A DNA stretch of 64,000 bases from Cronobacter turicensis z3032 (GCA_000027065.2 FN543093.2:3042074-3106073); one strand, 5' to 3'. Shown: positions 10,345 through 20,580, counted from the stretch's first letter. Translations and numbers: made by a program. The notes: generated by a model from the sequence alone, not told the origin.

Positions 10345-12177
10345 TCAGAACGGGAACAGCACCGGGATTAACAGCACGCAGACGACCATCACGATAACGG
10401 TAAACGGTACGCCGGTTTTCACGAAATCGCTGAAGCGGTAGTTCCCCGGCCCCAGCACCAACGTGTTGACTGGCGAAGAGACCGGCGTCATAAACGCCGC
10501 CGAGGCCGCCATCGCCACGCCCATGGCGAACGGGTACGGCGATACGCCCATGGTCTTGGCCGCCGCCAGCGCGATGGGCGCCATCAACACCGCCGTCGCG
10601 GTATTGGAAATAAACAGCCCGATGACGGCGCACATCACAAACAGGCAGCCCAGCATCATATGCGGACCATAGCCGCCGCCGACGCGCATCAGACCGTCGA
10701 CAATCAGCGTCACCCCGCCGGTTTTTTGCAGCGCCTGCGCAAACGGCATCATGCCGACAATGAGAATAATGCTCGGCCAGTGAATGGCTTTCCACGCGCT
10801 TTCCGGGTTGATGCAGCGAAACTTGCCCATCAGCAGACAGGCGATAATCGCGGCGACGGGATTCGGGATTTCATCCGTCAGCATCATCGCCACCATCAGC
10901 GCCAGACAAAAGATGGCGTGCGGCGCCTGGCTGTGGGCGGGCGAAGCGTCGCTCTCTTCCACCGGCAGGTTCAGCACCACCACATCGCGGTTTTTCTGCC
11001 CCAGTTGGCTGATAAGCTTCCAGGTCCCGACCACTAAAAGTAAATCGCCAAGCTCAAGCGGCTCATCCACGATCGCGCCCGGTAACGCTTTACCTTCGCG
11101 TTTAATGCCGACGACATTCAGGCCATAGCGGCTGCGGAAATTTAGCTCGCGGACGGTTTTGCCCGCCATGGTTCCTTCCGGCGTCAGCGACAGCTCCGCC
11201 ATACCGACATCCAGCGCCTGATCGGAAAAATAGTCGCCGCGCAGGATCATCGGCTCCAGTTGCTGCTCGCTGCAAAACTGGCGCAAGTCGATATCAGACG
11301 CAGATATGTCTATCAGCAATACGTCCCGCGCCCGGAATTCCGTGACCCCGTTTACATCGACAATCACCCGGCGGAAATGACGCCAGCGTTCAACGCCGAT
11401 GACGTTTGCGCCGTAGCGCTCACGCAGCTTTAAATCGTCAAGACGGTGGCCGATAAGCGGCGAGCCAGGGCGAATCGCCAGGCGGCGCGCCCGGCCCGTG
11501 AGATGGTAATCGCGGATAAAGTCGCGAAAGGTGCGGCGGCTCCACGCCTGCGGCTTTTCGCGACCATCGCCTGAACCAAGCATGAATCGCATCACCAGCA
11601 TATAGAGAATGCCAAGCACAAGAATCGCCAGCCCCACGGGCGTCACGCTGAAAAAGCCAAAACCCGGATGCCCTTCGCGCAGCAGTTCGCTGTTAACGAC
11701 CAGATTTGGCGGCGTCGCCACCAGGGTCATCATGCCGCTGATAAGCCCGGCGAAGCTTAACGGCATCATCAGTCGCGACGGCGCGATTTTCATCCGCGCG
11801 CAGACGCTTATCACGACCGGAATAAATATCGCCACCACACCGGTGGAACTCATAAACGCGCCGAGCCCAGCAACGGTCAGCATCAATAGCACTAACATGC
11901 GGGTTTCGCTGCTGCCCGCCATCTGCACCAGCCAGGCGCCCATCTTGGTCGCGACCCCGGTGCGAACCAGCCCGTCGCCAATAACAAACAGCGCGGCGAT
12001 AAGAATGACGTTGGGATCACTGAAACCGGCAAACGCTTCATTAACGGTTAGCGTACCGCTGAGAATGAATGCCACAATCACCAGCAGCGCGACGGCATCC
12101 ATACGGATTTTAGCGGTAGCGAACAGCATCACCGCCACGCCAAGCAGAGTCAGAACCCAGATTAATTCACCATTCAC
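10345..12177 (-). CDS. yfbS: SLC13/DASS-family transporter YfbS with two RCK_C domains
   Basis: Inner-membrane transporter of the divalent anion:sodium symporter type; the substrate is not known. The 610-residue protein has membrane blocks at about residues 1-190 and 400-610, with the [13 protein letters not shown] and [13 protein letters not shown] family motifs late in the protein. The soluble middle part contains two TrkA-C-like (RCK_C) domains (about 205-290 and 300-385). The start is GTG at 12177, because it gives the family N-terminus MNGELIW and has AGAAGGA six bases upstream. The open frame continues eight codons further. Confidence 0.9.
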   Translation of the reverse strand: MNGELIWVLTLLGVAVMLFATAKIRMDAVALLVIVAFILSGTLTVNEAFAGFSDPNVILIAALFVIGDGLVRTGVATKMGAWLVQMAGSSETRMLVLLMLTVAGLGAFMSSTGVVAIFIPVVISVCARMKIAPSRLMMPLSFAGLISGMMTLVATPPNLVVNSELLREGHPGFGFFSVTPVGLAILVLGILYMLVMRFMLGSGDGREKPQAWSRRTFRDFIRDYHLTGRARRLAIRPGSPLIGHRLDDLKLRERYGANVIGVERWRHFRRVIVDVNGVTEFRARDVLLIDISASDIDLRQFCSEQQLEPMILRGDYFSDQALDVGMAELSLTPEGTMAGKTVRELNFRSRYGLNVVGIKREGKALPGAIVDEPLELGDLLLVVGTWKLISQLGQKNRDVVVLNLPVEESDASPAHSQAPHAIFCLALMVAMMLTDEIPNPVAAIIACLLMGKFRCINPESAWKAIHWPSIILIVGMMPFAQALQKTGGVTLIVDGLMRVGGGYGPHMMLGCLFVMCAVIGLFISNTATAVLMAPIALAAAKTMGVSPYPFAMGVAMAASAAFMTPVSSPVNTLVLGPGNYRFSDFVKTGVPFTVIVMVVCVLLIPVLFPF

Positions 12178-12210
12178 AACGTATCCTTCTGTTGTCATCA
12201 CGGCCTGAGC

Positions 12211-12240
12211 AAAACGAAAACGGCGGGAAACCCGCCGTCA
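12211..12240 (-). terminator. Rho-independent terminator-like hairpin after hxpA
   Basis: On the minus strand GACGGCGGG-TTTC-CCGCCG is followed by TTTTCGTTTT. It lies between the hxpA stop and the yfbS start, so it should separate the two transcripts. Confidence 0.75.
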
Positions 12241-12279
12241 GAGAAAGGTGGCGCCGCAGCGCCAGAAGGCGGCGGGCCG

Positions 12280-12939
12280 TTACGGCTGCTTTTTAACGCT
12301 TACCCAGCCGTCCGCGCCTTTTTCCACTACCAGTTCGGTAAGGGTTTTAATCACCAGCGCCGCCTCGTCAAGACGCGGCGTATCGACTGGCGGATTAGCG
12401 GCAATCACCGGACAGCCCGCCGCAAGACCGGAGAGAATGCCCGCCGGCGCGTCTTCCACAACGGCGCACTCATGAGGCGCGAGGCCCAGCAGTTCAGCGC
12501 CGAGCAGATAGGCATCCGGCTCAGGTTTGCCGCGCTTAACGCGCTCAGCGGTGACGAACACCTCTGGTTCCGGCAACCTCGTCGCGCCGCGGCGCGCGGA
12601 GGCGACGGGCATGGAGCCCGAGGTCACTATGGCCCAGGGAATGCGGGCATCGTTCAGATGGTTCAGGAGCGCCAGCGCGCCCGGCAGCGCGACGATGCCC
12701 TCGGTATCGCTCGCTTCTATTTGCTCCAGGCGATGAAACTCCGCCATGATTTCGTCCTCGCTGTGTCCCGCCATAAAGTGGCGCAGCGAGGTGATCGCCT
12801 GCTTACCGTGAATAAAGCCCAGCACCTCGTCATGCGCGATGCCAAAGCGATCCGCCCAGTGACACCAGGCGCGTTCAACGGCAGGCAGAGAATCTACCAG
12901 CGTACCGTCCAGATCGAACAAAAACCCTTTACATTCCAC
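12280..12939 (-). CDS. hxpA: HAD-family hexitol/sugar phosphatase
   Basis: Haloacid dehalogenase-type phosphatase (formerly YfbT) acting on sugar phosphates such as sorbitol-6-phosphate in E. coli. The 219-residue protein shows motif I FDLDGTLVDS (about residues 8-17, with the nucleophile Asp), motif II VTSGS (about 113-117), the motif III Lys in KRGKPEPDAY, and motif IV VEDAPAG (about 165). The start is GTG at 12939 with GGAGA five bases upstream. Twelve bases separate it from yfbU upstream in the same orientation. Confidence 0.92.
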   Translation of the reverse strand: MECKGFLFDLDGTLVDSLPAVERAWCHWADRFGIAHDEVLGFIHGKQAITSLRHFMAGHSEDEIMAEFHRLEQIEASDTEGIVALPGALALLNHLNDARIPWAIVTSGSMPVASARRGATRLPEPEVFVTAERVKRGKPEPDAYLLGAELLGLAPHECAVVEDAPAGILSGLAAGCPVIAANPPVDTPRLDEAALVIKTLTELVVEKGADGWVSVKKQP

Positions 12940-12951
12940 AGCCTTCTCCCG

Positions 12952-13446
12952 TCAGGCGTTAATAATTTGCATAATTTCGTTGGCGCACAAATGGTACTGA
13001 CGCGGGCACGCCTGCCACACTTTCAGCATCCGTTGATATTTCTCCCACATCGGGGTTTGCGCGTTGAAGCCGTGCGTACCGGCGTCGAAATGGGTATAGC
13101 GCCCTTCGGTATTGACCAGAAAGCGCACATAGCCAAGAAAACGCGCTTCGGTGGCGGCGTCGAAGCCTAAAAAGGTGACGCGACGCTCATCAATGGTATG
13201 CGCGTCTTTCATGTTGGCTCTGGAGACCTGGAGGGCGTGATACATCTCCATGACGTCGATGACGGTGCGGCAGGTTTCTTCGCTCAGCTCGCCGAAATCG
13301 CGGTCGAGTTCGCGCATCTGTAAACCGTAGCCGCGCTCAATGATGGTTTGCAGGCGGCGATAACGCTCGCCATTTTCCGGATCGAGCAGGGTCATCATTT
13401 TATACTGGTTGGAGAGAATAAGACGCTGGGCATGGGTCATTTCCAT
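12952..13446 (-). CDS. yfbU: YfbU family protein
   Basis: Conserved protein of unknown function, 164 residues, the same length as E. coli YfbU, which has been linked to cell death in E. coli. It is predicted soluble, rich in charged helices ([28 protein letters not shown]), with a conserved C-terminal half ([19 protein letters not shown]). It sits just upstream of hxpA, so the two may be co-transcribed. No catalytic motif was recognised. Confidence 0.93.
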   Translation of the reverse strand: MEMTHAQRLILSNQYKMMTLLDPENGERYRRLQTIIERGYGLQMRELDRDFGELSEETCRTVIDVMEMYHALQVSRANMKDAHTIDERRVTFLGFDAATEARFLGYVRFLVNTEGRYTHFDAGTHGFNAQTPMWEKYQRMLKVWQACPRQYHLCANEIMQIINA

Positions 13447-13532
13447 GGTGTGCTCCTGTTACAGGCGAAGCCCGATCAAAGTGGGATACTGCCCTTACTT
13501 TGCCTTTTTTTGCCCAGGCGTCTTTTGATCAA

Positions 13533-13988
13533 TTACAAGTCATCAAGAAAAGTTTTATCAAGTTGCTTAAACGCACGTTTCAGCGTGTCGGCCAGCGCCT
13601 GATAATCGGGCTTGCCTTCCACCGGCGCGAGCGCTTGCCCCGCTTCCTGCAATTTCGTGCGGACTTCATAAAACCAGCTCAGCGTGACGGGCGGGAGCGG
13701 CGTGACAGAGCGCTTGCCAAGCCACCACAGGCCCTGCATCGGCATACTCAGCGCGAACAGCGCCGTGGCGACCGCTGGACCAAGCTGGCCGCCGAGCGCG
13801 ATTTGCCAGCACAGCGTAAACACGGCGACGGGCGGCATGATGCGGATCGCGAAACGCGTGGCGCGAATGACGCGGTTTTCGACAAAGACCGGAGCCAGGC
13901 GTTTATCAATCGGCCAGGTCTTTGAGTAGTGCTGCCCACGGCGAAACAGGCTAAAAAAGCTTACGGGGCGATTTTCAGGTGTCGACAT
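13533..13988 (-). CDS. yfbV: UPF0208 membrane protein YfbV
   Basis: Conserved inner-membrane protein of 151 residues with two transmembrane helices (about residues 46-68 and 70-90: [17 protein letters not shown], then [17 protein letters not shown]) and a soluble C-terminus. In E. coli it lies next to ackA and has been connected to exclusion of the Ter macrodomain boundary, a role that cannot be read from the sequence. It is transcribed divergently from ackA. Confidence 0.93.
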   Translation of the reverse strand: MSTPENRPVSFFSLFRRGQHYSKTWPIDKRLAPVFVENRVIRATRFAIRIMPPVAVFTLCWQIALGGQLGPAVATALFALSMPMQGLWWLGKRSVTPLPPVTLSWFYEVRTKLQEAGQALAPVEGKPDYQALADTLKRAFKQLDKTFLDDL

Positions 13989-14322
13989 GGCCTTACCTCA
14001 ACTTCATTAATAAAAAATAAAATTTTCCTGCAAGATAACAACTCTCCATGACAACGTTCAAAATATTTTGTCAATGCAAGTCGCAATCAGTTATCCTGTG
14101 CGCGCCTGCGATGGCGTAGAAGGCAAAGCCCGCGCTGTCAAATCTTTAAGGTCGTCTTTCGCGCCGGAAATTTGCGCAAAATGGCGTAAACTCTGTTTAT
14201 TTCTTCGTCACAGCAGAATCTCTCTTCGCTATGACGTTAATCATAAATGTCGGCGTCATCTTACGCTACGCTGAGAGACTCACTGACGTTTTTTTAGCCA
14301 CGTATCATTAATAGGTACTTCC
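13989..14322. other. yfbV-ackA divergent intergenic region
   Basis: This 334-base gap must carry the divergent yfbV and ackA promoters. It is AT-rich near yfbV. No promoter, FNR or ArcA site could be assigned with confidence by eye. A weak AGG precedes the ackA ATG by about seven bases. Confidence 0.5.
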
Positions 14323-15525
14323 ATGTCGAGTAAGTTAGTACTGGTTCTCAACTGCGGTAGCTCCTCACTGAAATTTGCCATCATCGATGCTCTTAACGGT
14401 GACGAGTACCTGTCCGGTCTGGCCGAATGTTTCCATCTTCCTGAAGCGCGTATTAAATGGAAAATGGATGGCGGCAAACAAGAAGCGGCGCTTGGCGCCG
14501 GTGCGGCTCACAGCGAAGCGCTGAACTTCATTGTTAATACTATTCTGGCACAAAAACCAGAGCTGTCTGCACAGCTGACCGCGATTGGTCATCGTATTGT
14601 GCACGGTGGCGAGAAGTATACCAGTTCCGTGGTCATTGATGAGTCTGTTATTCAGGGCATCAAAGATTCCGCTTCCTTCGCACCGCTGCATAACCCGGCT
14701 CACCTGATCGGTATCGCCGAAGCGCTGAAATCCTTCCCGCACCTGGCGGATAAAAACGTGGCCGTTTTCGACACCGCGTTCCATCAGACCATGCCGGAAG
14801 AATCTTACCTCTATGCCCTGCCGTACAAACTGTATAAAGAACACGGCATCCGTCGCTATGGCGCACACGGCACCAGCCACTTCTATGTGACTCAGGAAGC
14901 CGCAAAAATGCTGAACAAGCCGGTGGAAGAAGTGAATATCATCACTTGCCACCTGGGTAACGGCGGTTCTGTTTCCGCTATCCGCAACGGCAAATGCGTT
15001 GACACCTCCATGGGTCTGACCCCGCTGGAAGGTCTGGTCATGGGCACCCGCTCCGGCGACATCGACCCGGCTATCATCTTCCATCTGCACGACGCGCTGG
15101 GCATGAGCGTTGATGACATCAACAAACTGCTGACCAAAGAGTCTGGCCTGCTGGGTCTGACCGAAGTGACCAGCGACTGCCGTTATGTTGAAGACAACTA
15201 CGCGACCAAAGAAGACGCGAAGCGCGCGATGGATGTCTACTGCCACCGCCTGGCGAAATACATCGGCTCCTATATCGCGCTGATGGAAGGTCGTCTGGAC
15301 GCGGTCGTCTTCACCGGCGGCATCGGCGAGAACGCGGCGATGGTTCGCGAGATTTCCCTCGGCAAGCTGGGCGTGCTGGGCTTCGAGGTTGACCACGAGC
15401 GCAACCTGGCCGCGCGTTTCGGCAAATCCGGTTACATCAACAAAGAAGGCACCACCCTCGCGATGGTCATCCCGACCAACGAAGAACTGGTTATCGCGCA
15501 GGACGCCTGCCGCCTGACCGCCTGA
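14323..15525 (+). CDS. ackA: acetate kinase
   Basis: Converts acetyl phosphate and ADP to acetate and ATP, the second step of overflow acetate production and a source or sink of the phosphodonor acetyl phosphate. The 400-residue protein has the ASKHA-fold signatures [12 protein letters not shown] (about residues 7-18), the catalytic Asp/His region [11 protein letters not shown] (about 146-156), HLGNGGS (about 208-214) and [10 protein letters not shown] near 331. Pta follows after 83 bases that contain two strong hairpins. Confidence 0.98.
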   Translation: MSSKLVLVLNCGSSSLKFAIIDALNGDEYLSGLAECFHLPEARIKWKMDGGKQEAALGAGAAHSEALNFIVNTILAQKPELSAQLTAIGHRIVHGGEKYTSSVVIDESVIQGIKDSASFAPLHNPAHLIGIAEALKSFPHLADKNVAVFDTAFHQTMPEESYLYALPYKLYKEHGIRRYGAHGTSHFYVTQEAAKMLNKPVEEVNIITCHLGNGGSVSAIRNGKCVDTSMGLTPLEGLVMGTRSGDIDPAIIFHLHDALGMSVDDINKLLTKESGLLGLTEVTSDCRYVEDNYATKEDAKRAMDVYCHRLAKYIGSYIALMEGRLDAVVFTGGIGENAAMVREISLGKLGVLGFEVDHERNLAARFGKSGYINKEGTTLAMVIPTNEELVIAQDACRLTA

Positions 15526-15531
15526 TCCCTC

Positions 15532-15586
15532 ACCGCCAGCCTGCGCTGGCGGTGTTGTTTTATGTGGTGCCAGCCGCGCGGCTGGC
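15532..15586 (+). terminator. double hairpin between ackA and pta
   Basis: The first stem ACCGCCAGC-CTGC-GCTGGCGGT (15532-15553) is followed by GTTGTTTTATG, terminator-like. The second stem GCCAGCC-GCGC-GGCTGGC (15569-15586) shares GCCAGC/GCTGGC with the first, so alternative pairing is possible. This probably lowers pta read-through or stabilises the ackA mRNA end rather than ending the operon. Confidence 0.55.
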
Positions 15587-15608
15587 TGCAACAAAAAGAG
15601 GATAAACC

Positions 15609-17747
15609 GTGTCCCGTATCATTATGCTTATTCCTACCGGAACCAGCGTCGGCCTGACCAGCGTCAGCCTCGGCGTGATCCGCGCTATGGAACGTAAAGG
15701 CGTTCGTCTGAGCGTCTTCAAACCTATCGCCCAACCTCGTACTGGCGGCGATACGCCGGACCAGACCACGACCATCGTGCGCGCTAATACTAATCTGCCA
15801 GCCGCTGAACCGCTGCGCATGAGCCACGTCGAGTCGCTGCTCTCCAGCAACCAGAAAGACGTGCTGATGGAAGAGATCATCGCTCGCTTCCATGAAAACA
15901 CCAAAGATGCAGAAGTGGTGCTGGTGGAAGGCCTGGTGCCGACCCGTAAGCATCAGTTCGCCCAGTCGCTGAACTATGAAATCGCGAAGACTCTGAATGC
16001 GGAAATCGTGTTCGTCATGTCTCAGGGCACCGACACCCCGGAACAGTTAAAAGAGCGTATCGAACTGACCCGCAGCAGCTTCGGCGGCAGCAAAAACGCC
16101 AACATCACCGGCGTTATCGTCAACAAACTGAACGCGCCAGTGGATGAGCAGGGCCGTACGCGTCCGGATCTCTCCGAGATTTTCGATGACTCCACCAAAG
16201 CGAAAATCATCAACATCGACGCGCAGCATCTGCAGGCCATCAGTCCGCTGCCGGTTCTCGGCGCGGTGCCGTGGAGCTTTGATCTGATAGCCACCCGCGC
16301 TATCGACATGGCCCGTCACCTGAACGCGACCATCGTTAACGAAGGCGATATTAAAACCCGCCGCGTGAAGTCTGTGACGTTCTGCGCGCGCAGCATTCCG
16401 CATATGCTGGAACACTTCCGTCCGGGCTCCCTGCTGGTGACCTCCGCGGATCGTCCGGATGTGTTAGTGGCCGCCTGCCTTGCCGCGATGAATGGCGTAG
16501 AAATCGGCGCCATCCTGCTGACCGGCGGTTATGAAATGGACGAGCGCATCAACAAGCTATGTGAACGCGCTTTCGCCACCGGCCTGCCGGTATTTATGGT
16601 GAACACCAACACCTGGCAGACCTCGCTCAGCCTGCAGAGCTTCAACCTTGAAGTGCCGGCAGACGACCATGAGCGCATCGAAAAAGTGCAGGAATATGTG
16701 GCAAGCCACGTCAGCGCCGAGTGGATCGACTCCCTGACCGCCACGTCCGAGCGCAGCCGTCGTCTCTCTCCGCCGGCATTCCGCTACCAGTTGACCGAGC
16801 TTGCGCGTAAAGCGGGCAAACGCGTCGTGCTGCCGGAAGGCGACGAGCCGCGTACCGTGAAAGCGGCGGCCATCTGCGCCGAGCGCGGCATCGCGACCTG
16901 CGTGCTGCTGGGTAACCCGGACGAAATCAGCCGCGTGGCGGCCGCACAGGGCGTAGAACTGGGCACCGGCATCGAAATCGTCGATCCGGAAGTGGTGCGT
17001 GAAAGCTACGTGGCGCGTCTGGTTGAGCTGCGTAAGAGCAAAGGCATGACCGAAGCGGTCGCCCGCGAACAGCTGGAAGATAACGTGGTGCTCGGCACGC
17101 TGATGCTGGAGCAGGACGAAGTCGATGGTCTGGTATCCGGTGCGGTACACACCACCGCGAACACCATCCGTCCGCCGCTGCAGCTCATCAAAACGGCGCC
17201 GGGCAGCTCGCTGGTCTCCTCCGTGTTCTTCATGCTGCTGCCGGAACAGGTTTACGTTTACGGCGACTGCGCAATCAACCCGGATCCGACTGCAGAACAG
17301 CTGGCCGAAATCGCGATTCAGTCCGCCGACTCCGCTGCCGCTTTCGGCATCGAACCGCGCGTGGCGATGCTCTCCTACTCCACCGGCAACTCCGGTGCGG
17401 GCAGCGATGTAGAAAAAGTGCGTGAAGCCACCAAACTGGCGCAGGAAAAACGCCCGGATCTGGTTATCGACGGCCCGCTGCAGTATGACGCCGCCGTTAT
17501 GGCTGACGTAGCGAAATCCAAAGCGCCGAACTCGCCGGTTGCAGGCCGCGCTACCGTGTTCATCTTCCCGGATCTGAACACTGGTAACACCACGTACAAA
17601 GCGGTACAGCGCTCTGCCGACCTGATCTCCATCGGGCCGATGCTGCAGGGTATGCGCAAACCGGTTAACGACCTCTCCCGCGGCGCGCTGGTTGACGATA
17701 TCGTCTACACCATCGCACTGACGGCGATTCAGGCGTCACAGCAGTAA
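15609..17747 (+). CDS. pta: phosphate acetyltransferase
   Basis: Exchanges CoA and phosphate between acetyl-CoA and acetyl phosphate; with AckA it forms the acetate switch. The 712-residue protein is the long enterobacterial form: N-terminal P-loop-like domain (about residues 1-220, beginning [17 protein letters not shown]), central DRTGG domain (about 225-340) and C-terminal catalytic PTA_PTB domain (about 390-710, e.g. [10 protein letters not shown] and [17 protein letters not shown]). It is followed by a strong terminator. Confidence 0.98.
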   Translation: MSRIIMLIPTGTSVGLTSVSLGVIRAMERKGVRLSVFKPIAQPRTGGDTPDQTTTIVRANTNLPAAEPLRMSHVESLLSSNQKDVLMEEIIARFHENTKDAEVVLVEGLVPTRKHQFAQSLNYEIAKTLNAEIVFVMSQGTDTPEQLKERIELTRSSFGGSKNANITGVIVNKLNAPVDEQGRTRPDLSEIFDDSTKAKIINIDAQHLQAISPLPVLGAVPWSFDLIATRAIDMARHLNATIVNEGDIKTRRVKSVTFCARSIPHMLEHFRPGSLLVTSADRPDVLVAACLAAMNGVEIGAILLTGGYEMDERINKLCERAFATGLPVFMVNTNTWQTSLSLQSFNLEVPADDHERIEKVQEYVASHVSAEWIDSLTATSERSRRLSPPAFRYQLTELARKAGKRVVLPEGDEPRTVKAAAICAERGIATCVLLGNPDEISRVAAAQGVELGTGIEIVDPEVVRESYVARLVELRKSKGMTEAVAREQLEDNVVLGTLMLEQDEVDGLVSGAVHTTANTIRPPLQLIKTAPGSSLVSSVFFMLLPEQVYVYGDCAINPDPTAEQLAEIAIQSADSAAAFGIEPRVAMLSYSTGNSGAGSDVEKVREATKLAQEKRPDLVIDGPLQYDAAVMADVAKSKAPNSPVAGRATVFIFPDLNTGNTTYKAVQRSADLISIGPMLQGMRKPVNDLSRGALVDDIVYTIALTAIQASQQ

Positions 17748-17767
17748 TTACTACCAGCAAGAAAGCA

Positions 17768-17793
17768 AAAGGCCGCGCGATGCGGCCTTTTTT
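17768..17793 (+). terminator. Rho-independent terminator of pta
   Basis: AAAGGCCGC-GCGAT-GCGGCCTTTTTT, a nine-pair stem with a T-run, starting 20 bases after the pta stop. Confidence 0.92.
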
Positions 17794-17814
17794 AATCCTG
17801 CCCTTCCGTCGCGC

Positions 17815-18066
17815 TTATGCGCGCTCCAGCGAAAACCAGCGCCGCCATACGAAGCGAATCACGTAATACTCCACCGCGCCGAGCAGTAAAAACCAGATGC
17901 AGAAAATAATGGTATAGAGCTGGTTAAGATCGACCAGATGGAACATGGACATTAGGTGTTGCGCCAGCGTCAGCGTGAGTCTCGGGGCCGGCAGCAGCAG
18001 GCAGGAGAGAAACGCCAGCAGCAGAATGCCGCCAGCCGTGATCAGCGTTTCAAGAGGATGCTTCAT
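17815..18066 (-). CDS. ybdJ: DUF1158-type small membrane protein, YbdJ-like
   Basis: An 83-residue protein with two clear hydrophobic segments (about residues 8-27, ITAGGILLLAFLSCLLL, and 50-72, LYTIIFCIWFLLLGAVEYYVI) ending in FVWRRWFSLERA. From memory it resembles E. coli YbdJ (DUF1158), whose gene lies beside ybdF and nfsB in E. coli. It is 70 bases downstream of ramA in the same orientation and may share its transcript. Function unknown. The family name rests on remembered similarity and should be checked by a domain search. Confidence 0.7.
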   Translation of the reverse strand: MKHPLETLITAGGILLLAFLSCLLLPAPRLTLTLAQHLMSMFHLVDLNQLYTIIFCIWFLLLGAVEYYVIRFVWRRWFSLERA

Positions 18067-18136
18067 GAGAGGCTTTCGGTCTGTTCAAAAGCGCATTGTC
18101 AGGGAATTTGACGCGCTATGCAAACCGCGCGCCTTC

Positions 18137-18481
18137 TCAGTGGTTCGTCGGCGCGTCGCCCTGCTTGCGCCACGTGCCCGGCGACATCTGAAATTTACGC
18201 GTGAACAGGCGCGTAAAAGTTTGCTGGGAGTCAAACCCATATTTCATTGAGATATCCAGCACGCGATCGTTAGTAGCGCGCAGATCCTGCGCCGCCAGAC
18301 GCAGCTTTTTCTCCCGGATGTAGCGCCCGATGCTCTCCCCTTTGTGGTGATGGAAAAGCCGTTGCAAATGCCATTTGGAATAGCCCGCGTGGCGCGCAAT
18401 ATCATCAATGCGCAACGGCTTGTGAAGATTGTCATCAATCCAGTCAGTCAGCGTTTCAATAACCTGAGCGGGAAGTTCCAT
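18137..18481 (-). CDS. ramA: AraC-family multidrug-resistance activator RamA
   Basis: Small AraC/XylS activator of the MarA-SoxS-Rob-RamA group, which switch on acrAB-tolC efflux and reduce porin levels. The 114-residue protein is almost all DNA-binding domain with two helix-turn-helix units (about residues 23-45, RIDDIARHAGYSKWHLQRLF, and 72-95, VLDISMKYGFDSQQTFTRLF). The N-terminus QVIETLTDWIDDNLHKPLRIDD is closer to RamA than to MarA, SoxS or Rob. Divergent ramR and a perfect RamR-type palindrome on the promoter support the name. ATG at 18481 has GGAGGG upstream. Confidence 0.88.
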   Translation of the reverse strand: MELPAQVIETLTDWIDDNLHKPLRIDDIARHAGYSKWHLQRLFHHHKGESIGRYIREKKLRLAAQDLRATNDRVLDISMKYGFDSQQTFTRLFTRKFQMSPGTWRKQGDAPTNH

Positions 18482-18624
18482 AGAATCCCTCCAGTTGTGT
18501 TAATCGCAGTGATATTTCAGGCATTCGCCTGCCCTGAATTCCGGCTCGTATGAGCGCCTCGCTCATTTTCCAGGCGCAAAAAGCCTGTACACGGCGCAGT
18601 GAAAATACTGGCCAGTGAAACTTG

Positions 18625-18650
18625 ATAATGAGTGAGTAAACACTCATTAT
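18625..18650. promoter_or_regulatory. RamR operator on the ramA promoter
   Basis: A perfect ten-base inverted repeat, ATAATGAGTG and CACTCATTAT, separated by six bases. It contains ATGAGTG-N6-CACTCAT, the form of the RamR site I recall from Salmonella. It overlaps the -10 box of the ramA promoter. Confidence 0.85.
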
Positions 18651-18673
18651 AGGAATGTAAGTCGATTCGTCAA
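18646..18673 (-). promoter_or_regulatory. ramA promoter (-35/-10)
   Basis: On the minus strand TTGACG (18673-18668) and a perfect TATAAT (18651-18646) are 16 bases apart. The -10 box lies inside one arm of the RamR palindrome, so a bound repressor would block polymerase. The leader to the ramA ATG is about 155 bases. Confidence 0.8.
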
Positions 18674-18759
18674 CTCTGTTTTTGCCCTGTGATCGCAAGC
18701 CTTGCAGCGGATCGGCGAGTCATGATTCAATCTGCCCTTTTTACAGGAGAGCAAAGCCC

Positions 18760-19332
18760 GTGGCGCGTCCCCGCAGTGAAGATAAAAGAATGGCGATTCT
18801 GGAAGCCGCCACCGAAGCGATAGCCGAGGCGGGTCTTGGCGCGTCAACCGCGCTTATCGCGCGTAAAGCGGGGGTGGCTGAAGGCACCGTGTTTCGCTAC
18901 TTCGCCTCCAAGGACGATCTCTATAACGCGCTTTATGTACATCTGAAGCAGGATTTCTGCCGCTCGATGATAGGCAAGCTCAACAGTAACAGCGATCACC
19001 GAGAAAATATCCGGCACGTCTGGAACAGCTTTATCGACTGGGGACTGACCAAACCGGAAGCGAACCTGGCCGTGCGTAAGCTCGAAGTCAGCAGCCGTAT
19101 TACCGACGAAAGCGAGAAGCTCGTCGCCGATATCTACCCGGAGCTGCATGACCTGTGCGAAAAGTGTATTTCGCCGCTGTTCCGCTCCCGGGAGTTTCGC
19201 GCATTTGGCGATGAGATCTTCTTTGCGCTGGCGCAGACGACCATGGATTTCGCCACGCGCGAACCGGCGCGTTCTGACGAATTTAAAGCGGTGGGATTTG
19301 ATACGTTGTGGCGGGCGTTGTGCGATAACTAA
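18760..19332 (+). CDS. ramR: TetR-family repressor RamR
   Basis: TetR-type repressor of ramA; in Salmonella its ligand pocket binds bile acids and drugs, and mutations cause efflux-mediated multidrug resistance. The 190-residue protein has the N-terminal helix-turn-helix (about residues 26-47, ASTALIARKAGVAEGTVFRYFASKDDL). Family-specific stretches follow, such as FGDEIFFALAQTTMDFATREPAR near 150-172. The start is GTG at 18760 with AGGAGA nine bases upstream; the frame extends further back without support. It is divergent from ramA across 278 bases. Confidence 0.87.
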   Translation: MARPRSEDKRMAILEAATEAIAEAGLGASTALIARKAGVAEGTVFRYFASKDDLYNALYVHLKQDFCRSMIGKLNSNSDHRENIRHVWNSFIDWGLTKPEANLAVRKLEVSSRITDESEKLVADIYPELHDLCEKCISPLFRSREFRAFGDEIFFALAQTTMDFATREPARSDEFKAVGFDTLWRALCDN

Positions 19333-19398
19333 GGCGCTTGTGCTGATGCCGTAAAAGGCGCCCCGCGCGTCATACTGACCATCGCGGGGCCGCGGCGC

Positions 19399-19974
19399 TT
19401 AGCTAAGCGAGGCGTTTTTCTCTTCCTGCTCTTTCTCTTTACTGTGACCGCTGCTCTCCTGCCCGGCGTTACGGCTCAGCCAGAGTGAAAGCGCTTTTAG
19501 CGTATCCGGCGTAAATTCATCGCAGCGCGCCGTTATCTCTTCCGGCTCCATCCAGCAGACGTCGCTGATTTCGCTCTCCTGCAGCGCGAACGGACCGTGG
19601 GAGACGCAGCTGAACAGCCCGCCCCAGACGCGGCAATGCTCATCTGCAAAGTAGAACTGTCCATGCTCGGCGAAAGGTACGCCCGCGATGCCCAGCTCCT
19701 CTTCCGCCTCGCGACGCGCGCTCTCAAGCAGCGCTTCGCCCGCCTGCACCACGCCGCCTGCGGTGGCGTCAAGCATGCCCGGCATAAAGTCTTTGATATC
19801 GGTGCGGCGCTGCACCAAAATTTTGCCCATGCCATCATGCACCACGATATAGGTCGCGCGGTGACGCAGACGTTCGGCGCGCATCTGCGCCCGGCTGGAC
19901 TGCGCTATCACCTCATTGTCTTCACTGACAATGTCCACCCATTCCATGTCTGCCAAATGATTCTGCTCCACCAT
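19399..19974 (-). CDS. yfcD: Nudix hydrolase YfcD
   Basis: Nudix-family hydrolase of the isopentenyl-diphosphate isomerase-like type; substrate not established. The 191-residue protein contains the Nudix box G-x5-E-x7-REAEEELGI at about residues 73-95. It is longer than E. coli YfcD (about 180) by a charged C-terminal tail rich in Glu, Lys and Ser ([13 protein letters not shown]), probably disordered. AAGAAGG lies seven bases before ATG 19974. It is followed by nothing in the same operon on its 3' side (ramR converges). Confidence 0.92.
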   Translation of the reverse strand: MVEQNHLADMEWVDIVSEDNEVIAQSSRAQMRAERLRHRATYIVVHDGMGKILVQRRTDIKDFMPGMLDATAGGVVQAGEALLESARREAEEELGIAGVPFAEHGQFYFADEHCRVWGGLFSCVSHGPFALQESEISDVCWMEPEEITARCDEFTPDTLKALSLWLSRNAGQESSGHSKEKEQEEKNASLS

Positions 19975-20028
19975 CAGGAAACCTTCTTCAATAAGCGCTC
20001 TTACGGCGCGTTCTGGTTGTTCGGTAAA

Positions 20029-20580
20029 TTAAGGGGAAATCGCGATCTGTGCAATAACCTGCGAGGTTTCCAGGGTGATTACGCTCAGCGTATCGTCATT
20101 TAAGAACCCATAGCTTGCAGGGTACCCGCCTTTCGGCATGCTGACGGAGCCCGGATTAAAGTGGATCTGCTCGCCATGGCGCGCGGCCACCGGAATATGC
20201 GTGTGCCCGTAAACCAGTACATCGCCTGCGGCCAGCGGCGGCAGATTATCGGGGCTGTAGAGATGACCGTGCGTCAAAAAGAGCCGCTGTTTCGCCAGCA
20301 GCACCTGCTGCCAGGGCGCGGTGACGGGGAATTCCAGCAGCATCTGGTCGACTTCGCTGTCGCAGTTGCCGCGCACCGCGATAATACGGTCAGCGACAGT
20401 ATTGAGTCGTTTCGCCACCTCGCCCGGCGCATAGCCCTCCGGCAGCGGGTTGCGCGGCCCGTGATTTAAAAAATCCCCCAGCAATACCAGCCAGCGGGCG
20501 TCGCTGTCGGCAAAGCGCGCCAGCAGAAGCTCCGTGGCAGGCAGCGAGCCGTGAATATCCGAAGCAAACATCAGCTTCAT
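20029..20580 (-). CDS. yfcE: phosphodiesterase YfcE
   Basis: Manganese-dependent metallophosphoesterase active on phosphodiesters in vitro; cellular substrate unknown. The 183-residue protein shows all metal motifs in order: ASDIHGS (about residues 6-12), GDFLNHG (about 35-41), RGNCDSE (about 71-77), THGH (about 104-107) and GHTHIP (about 127-132). It has the length of E. coli YfcE. It lies between yfcD and yfcF in the same orientation. Confidence 0.94.
   Translation of the reverse strand: MKLMFASDIHGSLPATELLLARFADSDARWLVLLGDFLNHGPRNPLPEGYAPGEVAKRLNTVADRIIAVRGNCDSEVDQMLLEFPVTAPWQQVLLAKQRLFLTHGHLYSPDNLPPLAAGDVLVYGHTHIPVAARHGEQIHFNPGSVSMPKGGYPASYGFLNDDTLSVITLETSQVIAQIAISP

Noticed and set aside
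14365..15594. 409-codon open frame opposite ackA
   Set aside because: Antisense of acetate kinase; the protein has no recognisable character.
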